A stretch of DNA of 64,000 nucleotides from Bacteroidota bacterium (GCA_018267215.1 JAFDYX010000014.1:1-64000); one strand, 5' to 3'; positions 37,101 through 44,945 are shown, counted from the stretch's first letter. Program-made: numbers and translations. Notes: generated by a model from the letters alone, not told the origin.

Positions 37101-37869
37101 CAAACGAAAAACAAAATCCGGAATAACGGCAGCCATCATCCGCGAGAAAGGAGTAAACAGCGACCGCGAGATGGCCTATGCGCTTTACCTGGCAGGCTTT
37201 GATGTGAAAGATGTGCACATGACCGATTTGGTAACAGGCCGCGAAGATTTGAGCGAAGTAAACCTGATTGTATTTGTAGGCGGTTTTAGCAACAGCGATG
37301 TGCTGGGCGCTGCCAAAGGATGGGCAGGCGCGTTTTTGTACAACCCGCGCGCCAAAGCAGCACTCGATAATTTTTACAAGCGAGATGATACGCTGAGCTT
37401 GGGCGTATGCAATGGTTGCCAACTGATGATGGAACTGGGTTTGCTTTATCCTGAATGGCAAGAAAAAATGCACCACAACGACTCGGGCAAATTTGAATGC
37501 CAGTTTTTGACTATTGATATTCCTCAAAATAATTCAGTGATGCTTTCCAGTCTGGCAGGTACTCGTTTGGGGGTTTGGATGGCGCACGGGGAAGGTAAGT
37601 TTAAACTTTCGCCCGATTCGTCAGTCTATAGGGTTGCTGCAACCTACTCCTATGATGACTACCCCGCAAACCCCAATGGCTCCGACCGATCGGTGGCTGC
37701 CTTGTATTCAAAAGATGGACGCCATCTGGCCATTATGCCACACATCGAGCGTTCGCTCTTCCCGTGGAACTGGCCTCATTATACCCGCGATAAAAAAGCT
37801 GATGAGGTGGGCCCTTGGATGGAAGCATTTGCTAATGCCAAACAGTGGATACAACAAAAAACCAAGTAG
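34186..37869 (+). CDS. purL: Phosphoribosylformylglycinamidine synthase (long form)
   Basis: 1227 residues. Catalyses the fourth step of de novo purine synthesis, FGAR to FGAM, using ATP and glutamine. The ATG at 34186 fits the family start (MIVFFR); the frame is open further upstream. Seen in order: N-terminal PurS-like domain, linker (SDEEIDYLKD), two AIRS-like halves (SEHCRHKIF, LKAETHNFPTT, GTGSGGEIRD-like and DHGAGGH motifs) and the C-terminal glutamine amidotransferase with nucleophile in LGVCNGCQLM and MAHGEGKF. A 56-base heptamer array (36886-36941) lies inside the coding region near residues 901-919 without breaking the frame. A palindrome and a -7 box precede it. Confidence 0.96.
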   Translation: MIVFFRADANLLYAVSTNRTLETTDYEKLIWLFGGAKPISDKEVHGIFIGPRKEMVTPWSTNAVEITQTMGIAGISRLEEFFEVNDAQAPHDAMLQRVYKNLDQEIFTIHHQPEPIVEIDDIAAYNRQEGLALSDEEIDYLKDVSWKLGRKLTDSEVFGFSQVNSEHCRHKIFNGTFIIDGKEKEATLFQLIKKTSKENPNYLVSAYKDNVAFVQGPRAEQFAPARHDQPEFFETKDFDSVLSLKAETHNFPTTVEPFNGAATGSGGEIRDRLAGGKGSLPLAGTAVYMTSYPRLENGRPWEKIPPARKWLYQSPLEILIKASDGASDFGNKFGQPLICGSLLTFEHFEGNKKLAFDKVIMLAGGIGFGKANDSQKEKLKPGDKIVLLGGDNYRIGMGGGAVSSVATGEMSNRIELNAVQRSNPEMQKRVMNTIRAMVEAAENPIVSIHDHGAGGHLNCFSELLEETGGTIHIDQLPVGDPTLSDKEIISNESQERMGLAIAEKHIDLLKKISDRERAPMYTVGTATGDHQLIFSDAKDGLKPINLKVEHLFGSSPKTIISDKTEPISFAPVSYDPENLHEYLLSVLQLEAVACKDWLTNKVDRCVTGKVATQQTCGELQLPLNNVGVMALDFVSHKGVATSIGHAPAVSLIDPVAGSKMAIAKALTNIVFAPLTHGLKGVSLSANWMWPAKNEGENARLYEAVEAVSTFACELGINIPTGKDSLSMAQKYPDGSVVLSPGTVIISAIAEVEDIRRTVSPDLKNVPASKIIYIDFSKDEKKLGGSSFGQIVNALGNDVPTIQQNTYFIKAFEAVQQLIKNDLVLSGHDISAGGLITTLLEMCFPTLKMGMDLKLENLGSDLIKILFAENPGVVLQINKIEQVAKILEEAGIKFETIGETVQDSRFNIKNLKSGTWNLESLRSKWFHTSFLLDKVQRPKGHAEKRRDNIFKQPLKYKFQNKFDGKLSTYHLDPKRKTKSGITAAIIREKGVNSDREMAYALYLAGFDVKDVHMTDLVTGREDLSEVNLIVFVGGFSNSDVLGAAKGWAGAFLYNPRAKAALDNFYKRDDTLSLGVCNGCQLMMELGLLYPEWQEKMHHNDSGKFECQFLTIDIPQNNSVMLSSLAGTRLGVWMAHGEGKFKLSPDSSVYRVAATYSYDDYPANPNGSDRSVAALYSKDGRHLAIMPHIERSLFPWNWPHYTRDKKADEVGPWMEAFANAKQWIQQKTK
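36886..36941. repeat. Heptamer array inside the purL coding sequence
   Basis: Eight 7-base units in register: CAAGATT, CAAGATT, CAACATC, AAAAACT, TAAAATC, TGGAACT, TGGAATT, TGGAATC. They encode part of a linker between AIRS domains (residues about 901-919, DSRFNIKNLKSGTWNLES). The units match the style of intergenic arrays in this window. Confidence 0.7.
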
Positions 37870-37870
37870 T

Positions 37871-39085
37871 TTGAAATTCTTCTTCTTACTTTTTTTTAGC
37901 TTGATTTCCATGTCATCCATCGCGCAGGATTCTATTCGCAGCGTTGGTATTGACAGTTCGAAACTTCGCGACCTAAGCGACCTGTTCCGCAAAAAAAAGA
38001 AAGCAACAAAAAAGAAAGTAGAGGTAGCCGTAGCTCCCGATTTCACTTATTTGCCGGCTGCCGGCTACTCCATGCAAACAGGATTTGCCGGAGTGGTAAC
38101 TGCCAATCTTTCATTCAGGCTTGCCAAGGGCAAAGATGCCAAACAATCAACCATTAATACCAGTTTCACTTATTCGCAATACAACCAAACTATTTTACCG
38201 TTGATGGCCAACGTTTGGAGCAAAAACGGAAAATGGAACTACATCGTAGATTGGCGGTATATGAACTACCCATCGCCTACCTGGGGGCTGGCCGGCAGGA
38301 GAGACCCTAATGACAAGAGTGGTACCGGAGACGGCTATACTATCAATTTTAAATATTGGAAAATCCACCAGATGATATTGCGGGCGATCTCAAAAAATGT
38401 CTTTTTGGGAACCGGTTATTATTACGACAAATACACTGATATCAGCGAATTAGATTCTCACGGCCAACCGGCTCCACCCGATACATACCTCAAAAAACAA
38501 GGACTTACCACCCGCGATGAAGTGGGCATTGGCATACCCTTTCGTTTTCTGCTCGACTCCAGACGGAACCAACTGAACCCCAATCAAGGATGGTATGTAA
38601 GCGTTACCTGGCGCGACAATTTAGTATCGCTGGGCAGCAAAAAAAATTGGCAATCGTTGGTGATTGATGTTCGTAAATATTTTCAGATCACTCGTTCAGG
38701 CAACACATTGGCTTTTTGGGCATACTCATGGCGCAGCGCAAAAGGCACTCCGTACCTGATGCTGCCCAGCACCGGCTGGGATGATTTTTACAACACCGGA
38801 CGCGGCTACATTCAAGGTCGGTTTAGAAGTAATTCCATGAACTATCTGGAGGGCGAGTACCGTTTCCGTATATCGCGGAGCGGCTTGTTGGGTATGGTCA
38901 TCTTTGCCAATGTGCAGTCGTATAAAGAGAATCTGATTTCAGGCAAGAATTTGTTTGCCCCGGCAGCTGGTACCGGCCTTCGCATCAAACTTAATAAAAA
39001 CTCAGGCGCCAATCTCTGCATTGATTATGGAATTGGTCAGAATGGGTCGCAGGGATTTTTTGTGAACCTGGGCGAAGTGTTTTAA
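37871..39085 (+). CDS. BamA/TamA-like outer-membrane barrel without POTRA domains
   Basis: 404 residues from a TTG at 37871, one base after the purL stop. That start gives a signal peptide (KFFFLLFFSLISMSSIAQ); the next ATG would remove it. A Lys-rich stretch (RKKKKATKKK) precedes a barrel with many alternating aromatic strands, PFRFLLDSRRNQLNPNQGWYVSV, cut here to its core LDSRRNQLNPNQGWY, which is a BamA/TamA surface-antigen signature. It may fold or display a lipoprotein or be a lone barrel. Its stop codon lies in a terminator hairpin. Confidence 0.78.
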   Translation: MKFFFLLFFSLISMSSIAQDSIRSVGIDSSKLRDLSDLFRKKKKATKKKVEVAVAPDFTYLPAAGYSMQTGFAGVVTANLSFRLAKGKDAKQSTINTSFTYSQYNQTILPLMANVWSKNGKWNYIVDWRYMNYPSPTWGLAGRRDPNDKSGTGDGYTINFKYWKIHQMILRAISKNVFLGTGYYYDKYTDISELDSHGQPAPPDTYLKKQGLTTRDEVGIGIPFRFLLDSRRNQLNPNQGWYVSVTWRDNLVSLGSKKNWQSLVIDVRKYFQITRSGNTLAFWAYSWRSAKGTPYLMLPSTGWDDFYNTGRGYIQGRFRSNSMNYLEGEYRFRISRSGLLGMVIFANVQSYKENLISGKNLFAPAAGTGLRIKLNKNSGANLCIDYGIGQNGSQGFFVNLGEVF

Positions 39086-39116
39086 ACTATCCTTAGGATA
39101 GTTTAAAATTTTTCTT
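39080..39116 (+). terminator. Terminator overlapping the barrel-gene stop codon
   Basis: Perfect 13-bp stem TTTTAAACTATCC/GGATAGTTTAAAA with a 3-base loop, followed by TTTTTCTT. The stem starts three bases before the TAA of the barrel gene. Confidence 0.8.
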
Positions 39117-39225
39117 AAAAAAATAGGACAACTTCTATTTTTCATCGGTAGGTAGCTGCAAACACCGCATCATTTTTTGCAAAATCCCAAAAAAAGGGGA
39201 GAGGTTCTGCTTCACAACTTTCCAT

Positions 39226-39247
39226 GTTTGTTGAATAAACAACAAAC
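39226..39247 (+). promoter_or_regulatory. Leader hairpin just before a lipoprotein start codon
   Basis: Perfect 8-bp arms GTTTGTTG and CAACAAAC with loop AATAAA end three bases before the ATG at 39251. In the RNA this would form a hairpin close to the ribosome-entry site and might tune translation. Confidence 0.4.
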
Positions 39248-39250
39248 TCT

Positions 39251-40006
39251 ATGAAAAAAATAAATTTCGTCATTGCTATTCTGTTGGCTGGGATGTTTTC
39301 GTGTTCAAAAAACAGTTCCAACAATCCTGCACCGGCTTTGCAAAATGCAAAAGTGGCCGTAGTAACCATTCAACCACCGGCTGCGCTAAATACTTATGCA
39401 CAGAGCAACACGTATGCAGCAACAGTTGTCGGTTATGTTCAAGCCGCCAATGGAATAGCCACATTTACATCTATGTTGGCCGTTCCGCCCGGAGGTACTA
39501 ACTCAGCAAAAATACAGGCATCCAATGCACGGGTGGCGGCCACGGCTTCTACTACACAAACGTGGGTTTATACAAATACTCAAACTGGTGAATCCGCAGG
39601 GTATCAGGTTACCGATGAAGGAACTTCTTACTTATGGGAGTATTTCTACAGGGCGTCATCCACGGCAAATTGGCTTAAAGCTATTAATGCCACAGAAGCG
39701 AAAGACGGCAGTACCGGAGACCTGAAGGCGTATGATTACCAAGGTACTAATCCAAGTTTTGTTACCGCAGAATATAACTGGGTTAAAACAGCCAATCTAT
39801 ACACTTTTACCTATACGGATAATTCGGGTGGTGACTATTTTGTTATTACCATGAACAATGATACGTCAGGTACCATTAGTGGTTACAATGGTGTTGGCAC
39901 AAATGCTGTGCTTAGTTATAAATACACATGGGGTGCAGATGGACGCGGCACCTGGACAATTTATGGCTCGGATGGCATAACCGTCAGCAGCAACGGAACG
40001 TGGTAG
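39251..40006 (+). CDS. Lipoprotein of unknown function
   Basis: 251 residues. A lipoprotein signal ends in AGMFSC (Cys18). The mature protein is Ser/Thr/Ala-rich at first and then shows several strands (TQTWVYTNTQTGESAGYQV, YTFTYTDNSGGDYFVITMNN) that look like a beta-sandwich or small barrel facing outward. No family recognised. It follows a terminator, so it starts its own transcript. Confidence 0.78.
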   Translation: MKKINFVIAILLAGMFSCSKNSSNNPAPALQNAKVAVVTIQPPAALNTYAQSNTYAATVVGYVQAANGIATFTSMLAVPPGGTNSAKIQASNARVAATASTTQTWVYTNTQTGESAGYQVTDEGTSYLWEYFYRASSTANWLKAINATEAKDGSTGDLKAYDYQGTNPSFVTAEYNWVKTANLYTFTYTDNSGGDYFVITMNNDTSGTISGYNGVGTNAVLSYKYTWGADGRGTWTIYGSDGITVSSNGTW

Positions 40007-40022
40007 AAATCACGAAAACACC

Positions 40023-40030
40023 TATATTTG
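40023..40030 (+). promoter_or_regulatory. -7 box of a small barrel gene
   Basis: TATATTTG matches TAnnTTTG, 34 bases before the ATG at 40065. No -33 TTTG is clear. Confidence 0.5.
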
Positions 40031-40064
40031 TTACATTAATTTCTATAACTAAACACAAACTATT

Positions 40065-40601
40065 ATGAAATTGAATCAGAAAATTACTGTCGTGATGTTC
40101 GCATTTGCCGCGCTGGTTATGTTTACCGCTGGTAGCGCTTTCGCCCAGAAAGGCGAGTTCTCGGGTGGCCTTGAATTAGGTCTGCCGATGGGCAATTTTG
40201 GTGATGCAGCTAATATTGGCATTGGTGCTTCCGCAAGGTACGAAGCTCCTATTCAGGACAAACTGAATTGGACAGGTAACCTTGGATACTTGCATTTTGG
40301 TTCGAAGGGTTCAGGCTCAGGTGTTTCAGCATCGTATGGTATGATACCCATTCAAGGTGGTATCAAGTATTATTTTGACAAAAGCAACAGCGGGTTTTAT
40401 GCCGGTGCCAATTTAGGATTTACCATTTTGTCCGCTTCCGTATCTGTTAATGGTTACTCAGCTTCAAGTTCTTCAACTTACTTTTCATTTGCCCCCGGTG
40501 CCGGTTATCGGATAAACAACTTGGATTTTGGAGCATTATTCCAGATCGTATCTGATGCAAATTATTTTAACATTCGCGCTGCTTACGTGTTTGGTAAATA
40601 A
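40065..40601 (+). CDS. Small outer-membrane beta-barrel protein
   Basis: 178 residues. A signal peptide ends in GSAFAQ near residue 27. The mature part has eight or so amphipathic strands (SGGLELGLPMG, IGIGASARYEAP, FYAGANLGFTIL, YFSFAPGAGYRI) and ends in the aromatic strand IRAAYVFGK. It fits the PorT/OmpA-like 8-stranded barrels of Bacteroidota. Own promoter and terminator suggest a single-gene transcript. Confidence 0.85.
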   Translation: MKLNQKITVVMFAFAALVMFTAGSAFAQKGEFSGGLELGLPMGNFGDAANIGIGASARYEAPIQDKLNWTGNLGYLHFGSKGSGSGVSASYGMIPIQGGIKYYFDKSNSGFYAGANLGFTILSASVSVNGYSASSSSTYFSFAPGAGYRINNLDFGALFQIVSDANYFNIRAAYVFGK

Positions 40602-40618
40602 TATAATTAGATCTCATC

Positions 40619-40654
40619 AAAAGAGGCTGCCCCAAAAAGGCGGCCTCTTTTTTT
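40619..40654. terminator. Bidirectional terminator between the barrel gene and yebC
   Basis: A 13-bp stem, AAAAGAGGCTGCC with GGCGGCCTCTTTT containing one G-T pair, has a 7-base loop and a run of T on the plus strand that reaches the yebC stop. On the minus strand the stem is followed by TTTTGATG, so it may serve both genes. Confidence 0.8.
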
Positions 40655-41360
40655 AGGCCAGATTATGATACACGCTCTGCACATCATCATCTTCTTCAAT
40701 AGCTTCTATGCACTTCAGCACTTCGTCTTGCTCGGCCTCGCTCAGTTCTTTGGTGGTGGTGGGTACGTATTGTAGTGAAGAACTTTTGGCATCTAATTTT
40801 TTCGATTCCAGATATTTTTGAAAGTGGCCAAACTCGGTAAACTTGGTGTAAACGGTAGTCTCTTCTTCCTCCTGCTGGATGTCTTCCGCGCCTGCGTCAA
40901 TCAAATCCAGTTCTATTTCTTCCAGATTTAATTTGGAAGGTTCAAACTTAAAAACACCTTTTCGCTCGAACATAAATGCTACCGAGCCGGAGTTGCCCAT
41001 GTTGCCTCCGTTTTTAGAAAAATGAAGACGTATGTTGGCCACCGTTCGGGTGGGGTTGTCGGTGGCACACTCTACCACCACCGGTACGCCATGTGGGGCA
41101 TAGCCTTCGTAGATAACTTCCTGAAAATCTTTTTCTTCTTTGGATGAAGCCCTCTTAATAGCCGACTCCACGCGGTCTTTGGGCATATTCACCCCCTTGG
41201 CATTCTGAATGGCCATCCGCAGTTTCGGGTTGTTGTCGGGGTTGGGGCCGCCCTGCTTCACGGCAATGGCAATGTCTTTCCCGATGCGCGTAAATGCCTT
41301 CGCCATTTTATCGAAGCGCGCAAACATCTTGTGTTTCCTTTTTTCAAAAATACGTCCCAT
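40653..41360 (-). CDS. yebC: YebC/PmpR-family protein
   Basis: 235 residues. The N-terminus GRIFEKRKHKMFARFDKMAK and the core motifs LRMAIQNAKGVNMPKDRVESAI, shortened here to NAKGVNMPKDRVE, mark the YebC family. It shows the usual three domains, including acidic C-terminal strands (EQDEVLKCIEAIEEDDDVQ). Members act as DNA-binding regulators and, as now shown for some, help ribosomes translate proline runs. It is convergent with the small barrel gene. Confidence 0.95.
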   Translation of the reverse strand: MGRIFEKRKHKMFARFDKMAKAFTRIGKDIAIAVKQGGPNPDNNPKLRMAIQNAKGVNMPKDRVESAIKRASSKEEKDFQEVIYEGYAPHGVPVVVECATDNPTRTVANIRLHFSKNGGNMGNSGSVAFMFERKGVFKFEPSKLNLEEIELDLIDAGAEDIQQEEEETTVYTKFTEFGHFQKYLESKKLDAKSSSLQYVPTTTKELSEAEQDEVLKCIEAIEEDDDVQSVYHNLA

Positions 41361-41397
41361 GTGTGTTGAGGTGTTAAGCGCGGTAAAAATAATAGGA

Positions 41398-41446
41398 ATA
41401 GTCGATAGTGCATAGTCCGCAGTTGATAGACCACAGTCTATCGCCT
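41398..41446. repeat. Heptamer array upstream of a small basic gene
   Basis: Seven units in register: ATAGTCG, ATAGTGC, ATAGTCC, GCAGTTG, ATAGACC, ACAGTCT, ATCGCCT. It lies between the yebC start and the promoter of the 35-residue protein. Confidence 0.65.
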
Positions 41447-41447
41447 A

Positions 41448-41478
41448 TTGATTATCGGCTCGGGACTTTCTATTTTTG
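41448..41478 (+). promoter_or_regulatory. Promoter of the small basic protein
   Basis: TTG at 41448-41450 and TATTTTTG at 41471-41478 match the -33 and -7 boxes with 20 bases between. The start codon lies 25 bases further down. Confidence 0.55.
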
Positions 41479-41502
41479 GCTTACAACTAAACACCAATCG
41501 CT

Positions 41503-41610
41503 ATGTCAAAAGGAATGGACAAAAAGAAAGAAACGAAAAAGCAACCGAAAAAATCGTTAAAAGAAAAGCGCGAAGAAAAGCGCGCCAAGCGCGATCAACG
41601 CAACGGCTGA
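41503..41610 (+). CDS. Tiny highly basic protein, 35 residues
   Basis: Starts ATG at 41503 (MSKGMDKKKETKKQPKKS) and ends with KREEKRAKRDQRNG before TGA at 41608-41610. About half of the residues are Lys or Arg and several are Glu, giving an alternating-charge helix. It has its own promoter and a strong terminator, which makes chance unlikely. Short proteins of this type (M-K-G-x-D-x-K-K-E-T-K-K) are frequent in Bacteroidota and may bind nucleic acid or ribosomes; the function is unknown. Confidence 0.72.
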   Translation: MSKGMDKKKETKKQPKKSLKEKREEKRAKRDQRNG

Positions 41611-41629
41611 TACTTTCATTCGTTGGTTA

Positions 41630-41663
41630 AGCACTCCTTGATGCAAGGAGTGCTTTATTTTTC
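41630..41663 (+). terminator. Terminator after the 35-residue gene
   Basis: Perfect 11-bp stem AGCACTCCTTG/CAAGGAGTGCT with loop ATG, followed by TTATTTTTC. It starts 20 bases after the stop codon. Confidence 0.88.
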
Positions 41664-41688
41664 ATTCAACTGAAAAGCAGTATGTGTA

Positions 41689-42564
41689 TTAGATTTTTTT
41701 CCTCCCCATCGGAAAGGACGCCCCAATTTCATACGTCCATTGCAAGGAATAGAAATGGTGCACGGCCGTACCTAAATGCTCGTGCCCCAGTTTCGTGTTG
41801 GTATAGTTGGCAAAGGCTCCCTGAAAGTCGCTTTGCACAAAAAAATATTTCAGAAAGGAAGCCCTCACTCCACCACTGATGGCGCCCACCCAGCCATGGT
41901 AGTGAAAGTAGCCGGGGTCGCTGTCGCCCAGAATAGTATCAATGGTATAAGAAATCAAAGGGCCGGCACCGGCTTTCATAATAGCAGACACCTGAACTTT
42001 CTGGCGTGTTAAAATCGGCTGCCGTTTTACGACATTAAACAACAAATAATTATTTCCGTTGGTGTGTTGGATGTGAACGGTGTCAGGGTTGAGCGGCCCT
42101 ACTTTGTCTATGGGTGTGCCGTGTATTTGTCCTTGCATGTGTATCATCTGCCAATCGGTAACAACATATTTTAAATGATTCCAGGCCACTTCAAAACCCA
42201 GGCCGTATTTATTGTTGAGGGCATAGCCCAGCGTCAGGTCATATTGAGGGATGCTCAGCCGGTTTATTTCCCACCATCGCCACATATCGGGTTTGTCGTG
42301 TGCTTTGGCATCAAATAACATAAAGTCGTAACTGTTGGCCGGGTTGGCATCGTGCCGGTAGATATGGATATTGCTTTTGCTATACCAGTCGCGGTTATAG
42401 CCCCACGAAAAATAAAACTGACCACGACTTGTTGTTGATGGAATGGTGGGAGTTTGAGCAGAGGAGCTTCCGTTAATGACTATCACGAGCGGAAGCAGTG
42501 CGATGAACTTTAGCAAAATAAAAAAGATATTAAAATGACTTACCCAAAAAATAATCGGGCGCAA
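41689..42564 (-). CDS. Predicted outer-membrane beta-barrel protein
   Basis: Up to 291 residues. A long N-terminal hydrophobic stretch ends in a signal-peptidase-like site (VIVINGSSSAQ near residue 37); an internal start, for example TTG or Met further in, is possible. The mature part has many strands with aromatic ends (GQFYFSWGYNRDWYS, YDLTLGYALNNKYGLGFEVAWN, FFVQSDFQGAFANYTN) and closes with LQWTYEIGASFPMGRKK. A barrel with about 12 strands is likely. Family not recognised. Confidence 0.8.
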   Translation of the reverse strand: MRPIIFWVSHFNIFFILLKFIALLPLVIVINGSSSAQTPTIPSTTSRGQFYFSWGYNRDWYSKSNIHIYRHDANPANSYDFMLFDAKAHDKPDMWRWWEINRLSIPQYDLTLGYALNNKYGLGFEVAWNHLKYVVTDWQMIHMQGQIHGTPIDKVGPLNPDTVHIQHTNGNNYLLFNVVKRQPILTRQKVQVSAIMKAGAGPLISYTIDTILGDSDPGYFHYHGWVGAISGGVRASFLKYFFVQSDFQGAFANYTNTKLGHEHLGTAVHHFYSLQWTYEIGASFPMGRKKI

Positions 42565-42623
42565 ACCTATTAAAAATATTAATACGTTTTTGATGGCATA
42601 AATAAATATTCAGTCAACCCTGT

Positions 42624-43082
42624 TTACGGCTTCTGCGAAAGCTCGTACTCCCGATCAATCAACAACACAGCGCCTTGGGCGGCCATCACGGCCAGTTCAT
42701 CGCACCGCTCATTTTCGGGATGGCCTGCATGGCCTTTGATCCACACAAATTTGGGATTGTATTGGCGGTGAAGTGGAATATATTTTTTCCAAAGATCTAC
42801 GTTGGCCTTGTCTTTAAAATTTTTCTTTTCCCAATTCCATAGCCATCCTTTTTCGACAGCTTCTACTACATACTTAGAGTCGGAGTAGATGGTGATAGAT
42901 ATGCCTGTTTTCTTGATAGCCTCCAGTCCGCGGATGACAGCCAGTAATTCCATGCGGTTGTTGGTCGTTAGCCGAAAACCTTCCGACAATTCTTTTTCTG
43001 CTTTGTTGTATTTCAGTATGGTACCGTAGCCACCCGGCCCGGGATTTCCCTGTGCAGCACCATCGGTATAAATTTTAATCAT
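42624..43082 (-). CDS. rnhA: Ribonuclease HI
   Basis: 152 residues, normal for the family. It cleaves RNA in RNA-DNA hybrids. The catalytic acids appear in IYTDGAAQGNPGPGG (Asp), NRMELLAVIRGLEA (Glu), IYSDSKYVVEAV (Asp) and WIKGHAGHPENERCDELA (His and Asp). Its start overlaps the marC stop by 4 bases, so the two are coupled. Confidence 0.97.
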   Translation of the reverse strand: MIKIYTDGAAQGNPGPGGYGTILKYNKAEKELSEGFRLTTNNRMELLAVIRGLEAIKKTGISITIYSDSKYVVEAVEKGWLWNWEKKNFKDKANVDLWKKYIPLHRQYNPKFVWIKGHAGHPENERCDELAVMAAQGAVLLIDREYELSQKP

Positions 43083-43651
43083 GAAGCAGGGAAAACGTTG
43101 CCCTTAAAAATTTTCACGGCAATGGCCAGCAGGATAACACCAAAAACCCTGCGCAGGATAGCAAAGCCCGAGTTGCCCAGCACCCGCTCAAGCCACGGAG
43201 AGGCACGCAGCACAATATAAACGAAGACAAGATTCAACAAAATACCGATCAGCACGTTGATTTCTTCATATACCGCGCGCAGCGACAAAATGGTAGAGAG
43301 CGTACCGGCTCCCGCAATCAGAGGGAAAGCGAGCGGCACGACCGACCCTGCTCCCTTGGCATCGGGGTCGTCTTTAATTAATGTGATGCCCAAAATCATT
43401 TCCATGGCTACAATAAAAATAACGATGGCACCGGCAGCGGCAAACGAGGCTACATCTAATCCAAATAATTGTAAAATAGATTGGCCGAGATACAAAAAAC
43501 CAACCATCAGCAAGGCGGCAATGATGGTGGCTTTCTCGGTATGGATTCTGCCATCCCGTTTTTTGATCAGGATGATGAACGGCACCGAGCCGATGATGTC
43601 TATTACAGAAAATAAAATTAACGTAACAGAAAATATTTCTTTGAAATCCAT
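43079..43651 (-). CDS. MarC-family integral membrane protein
   Basis: 190 residues with six membrane helices. The family pattern appears in FSVIDIIGSVPFIILIKKRDG, KATIIAALLMVGFLYLGQSIL and PLAFPLIAGAGTLSTILSL, shortened here to core segments. MarC proteins were once tied to antibiotic resistance without proof; a transport role is likely. First of a two-gene unit with rnhA. Confidence 0.93.
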   Translation of the reverse strand: MDFKEIFSVTLILFSVIDIIGSVPFIILIKKRDGRIHTEKATIIAALLMVGFLYLGQSILQLFGLDVASFAAAGAIVIFIVAMEMILGITLIKDDPDAKGAGSVVPLAFPLIAGAGTLSTILSLRAVYEEINVLIGILLNLVFVYIVLRASPWLERVLGNSGFAILRRVFGVILLAIAVKIFKGNVFPAS

Positions 43652-43700
43652 AGAAGGCTTATGTTAAGATAAATGGGTTATGAAATTGACAACTCGTGGG

Positions 43701-44360
43701 TTAGTTGGCCGGAGGTTCTGTATCGAGCAGGCGATAGACCGGAGCCATTCCTTTGTTGTCTTTCATGGATGTCTTCAGGTCTTTGATGTAGCCATCTCGC
43801 ACGTCATACACCCAACCGTGTATCCAAGGGCCGCCATTTCTGGCCCACGAGTTTTGAATGATGGATGTTTGGCTCAGGTTGCGCACTTGCTCGATTACAT
43901 TATATTCGGAGAATGCATTTTCGCGCGCTTCGGGGTCTTCAATTTTATCGAGCTTGTCGCGGTAGATCATATACACATCTTTAATATGGCGTATCCAGTT
44001 GTCTATAATGCCGTATTGCAGGTTGCTCAGCGCAGCCCGTAAGCCACCGCAGCCGTAATGACCACAGACGATAACGTGTTTTACTTTTAAAATATTCACG
44101 GCATAGTCCAGCACGCTGAGCATGTTCATGTCCGTGTGGATAACCATGTTGGAGATGTTGCGGTGAACAAATATTTCGCCCGGCAGGCCGCCCACAATTT
44201 CCGTGGCAGGCACGCGGCTGTCTGAGCAGCCTATCCAAAGAAACTCGGGAGTTTGCAAGGCCGACAAGCGGGAAAAGAAAGTGGGGTCTTCGTGGTTTCT
44301 TTTGGCAACCCATTCCTTATTTTGCGCTAACAGGTTTTGGTAGGAGGGTAGGTCTTTCAT
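43701..44360 (-). CDS. Beta-class carbonic anhydrase
   Basis: 219 residues. The enzyme interconverts carbon dioxide and bicarbonate. The zinc ligands are visible in IGCSDSRVPATEI (Cys with the Asp/Arg dyad) and CGHYGCGGLRAAL (His and Cys). The length matches the Can type. It is transcribed alone. The gamma-type relative at 19221-19730 suggests bicarbonate supply is redundant. Confidence 0.96.
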   Translation of the reverse strand: MKDLPSYQNLLAQNKEWVAKRNHEDPTFFSRLSALQTPEFLWIGCSDSRVPATEIVGGLPGEIFVHRNISNMVIHTDMNMLSVLDYAVNILKVKHVIVCGHYGCGGLRAALSNLQYGIIDNWIRHIKDVYMIYRDKLDKIEDPEARENAFSEYNVIEQVRNLSQTSIIQNSWARNGGPWIHGWVYDVRDGYIKDLKTSMKDNKGMAPVYRLLDTEPPAN

Positions 44361-44423
44361 ATTAGTGCGAGTAAGGTTGAATGTATATTCAAAAATACAT
44401 CAAATAAACCGAACCGATAATTG

Positions 44424-44846
44424 CTAAGAATGACCGGTCAAATAACCGATGGCCATGGCGTAACCCTCCAGCCCAAAGCCGGTGATCAGCCCTTTGCACT
44501 TGGCGGTGATCAGGCTCTTGTGCCGAAACTCTTCGCGTGCATAAACGTTGCTGATGTGCACCTCTACCACAGGCGTGGTGATGGCACCGATGGCATCGTG
44601 GAGCGCCACGGAGGTATGGGTGTAGGCTCCGGCATTGAGGATGATGCCATCAAATGAAAAGCCCACTTCGTGCAGTTTGTTGATCAGCTCGCCTTCTACA
44701 TTCGATTGATAATAGTGTAAATCAACGGAAGGAAAACGAAGTTGCAGTTTTTTAAAATAAACTTCAAAACTTTCGGTGCCATAAACCCCCGGCTCGCGTT
44801 GGCCAAGCAAGTTCAGGTTAGGGCCGTTGAGGATCAGTATTTTCAT
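44424..44846 (-). CDS. aroQ: Type II 3-dehydroquinate dehydratase
   Basis: 140 residues from the ATG at 44846 (three more with the upstream codon). It performs the third step of the shikimate pathway to aromatic amino acids. Motifs are NGPNLNLLGQREPGVYG with the catalytic Tyr, IILNAGAYTHTSVALHDAI, VEVHISNVYAREEFRHKSL, here cut to its core VEVHISNVYAREEFRH, and GLITGFGLEGY. Dodecameric cytosolic enzyme, normal length. Confidence 0.97.
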   Translation of the reverse strand: MKILILNGPNLNLLGQREPGVYGTESFEVYFKKLQLRFPSVDLHYYQSNVEGELINKLHEVGFSFDGIILNAGAYTHTSVALHDAIGAITTPVVEVHISNVYAREEFRHKSLITAKCKGLITGFGLEGYAMAIGYLTGHS

Positions 44847-44866
44847 GGGATTCAAAAACCCAAAGT

Positions 44867-44874
44867 TATCTTTG
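44867..44874 (+). promoter_or_regulatory. Possible -7 box for xerD
   Basis: TATCTTTG fits TAnnTTTG and lies 72 bases above the TTG start of xerD. No proper -33 box is seen. Confidence 0.35.
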
Positions 44875-44900
44875 CGCGAACAATTTAATCAACAAATGCG

Positions 44901-44935
44901 AACTTTAAATTATAAACGCACAACTTTAAACCTCA
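44901..44935. repeat. Heptamer array upstream of xerD
   Basis: Five units start with AA in register: AACTTTA, AATTATA, AACGCAC, AACTTTA, AACCTCA. The array lies in the leader just before the TTG start of xerD at 44946. Confidence 0.55.
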
Positions 44936-44945
44936 ATTTTTAAAA

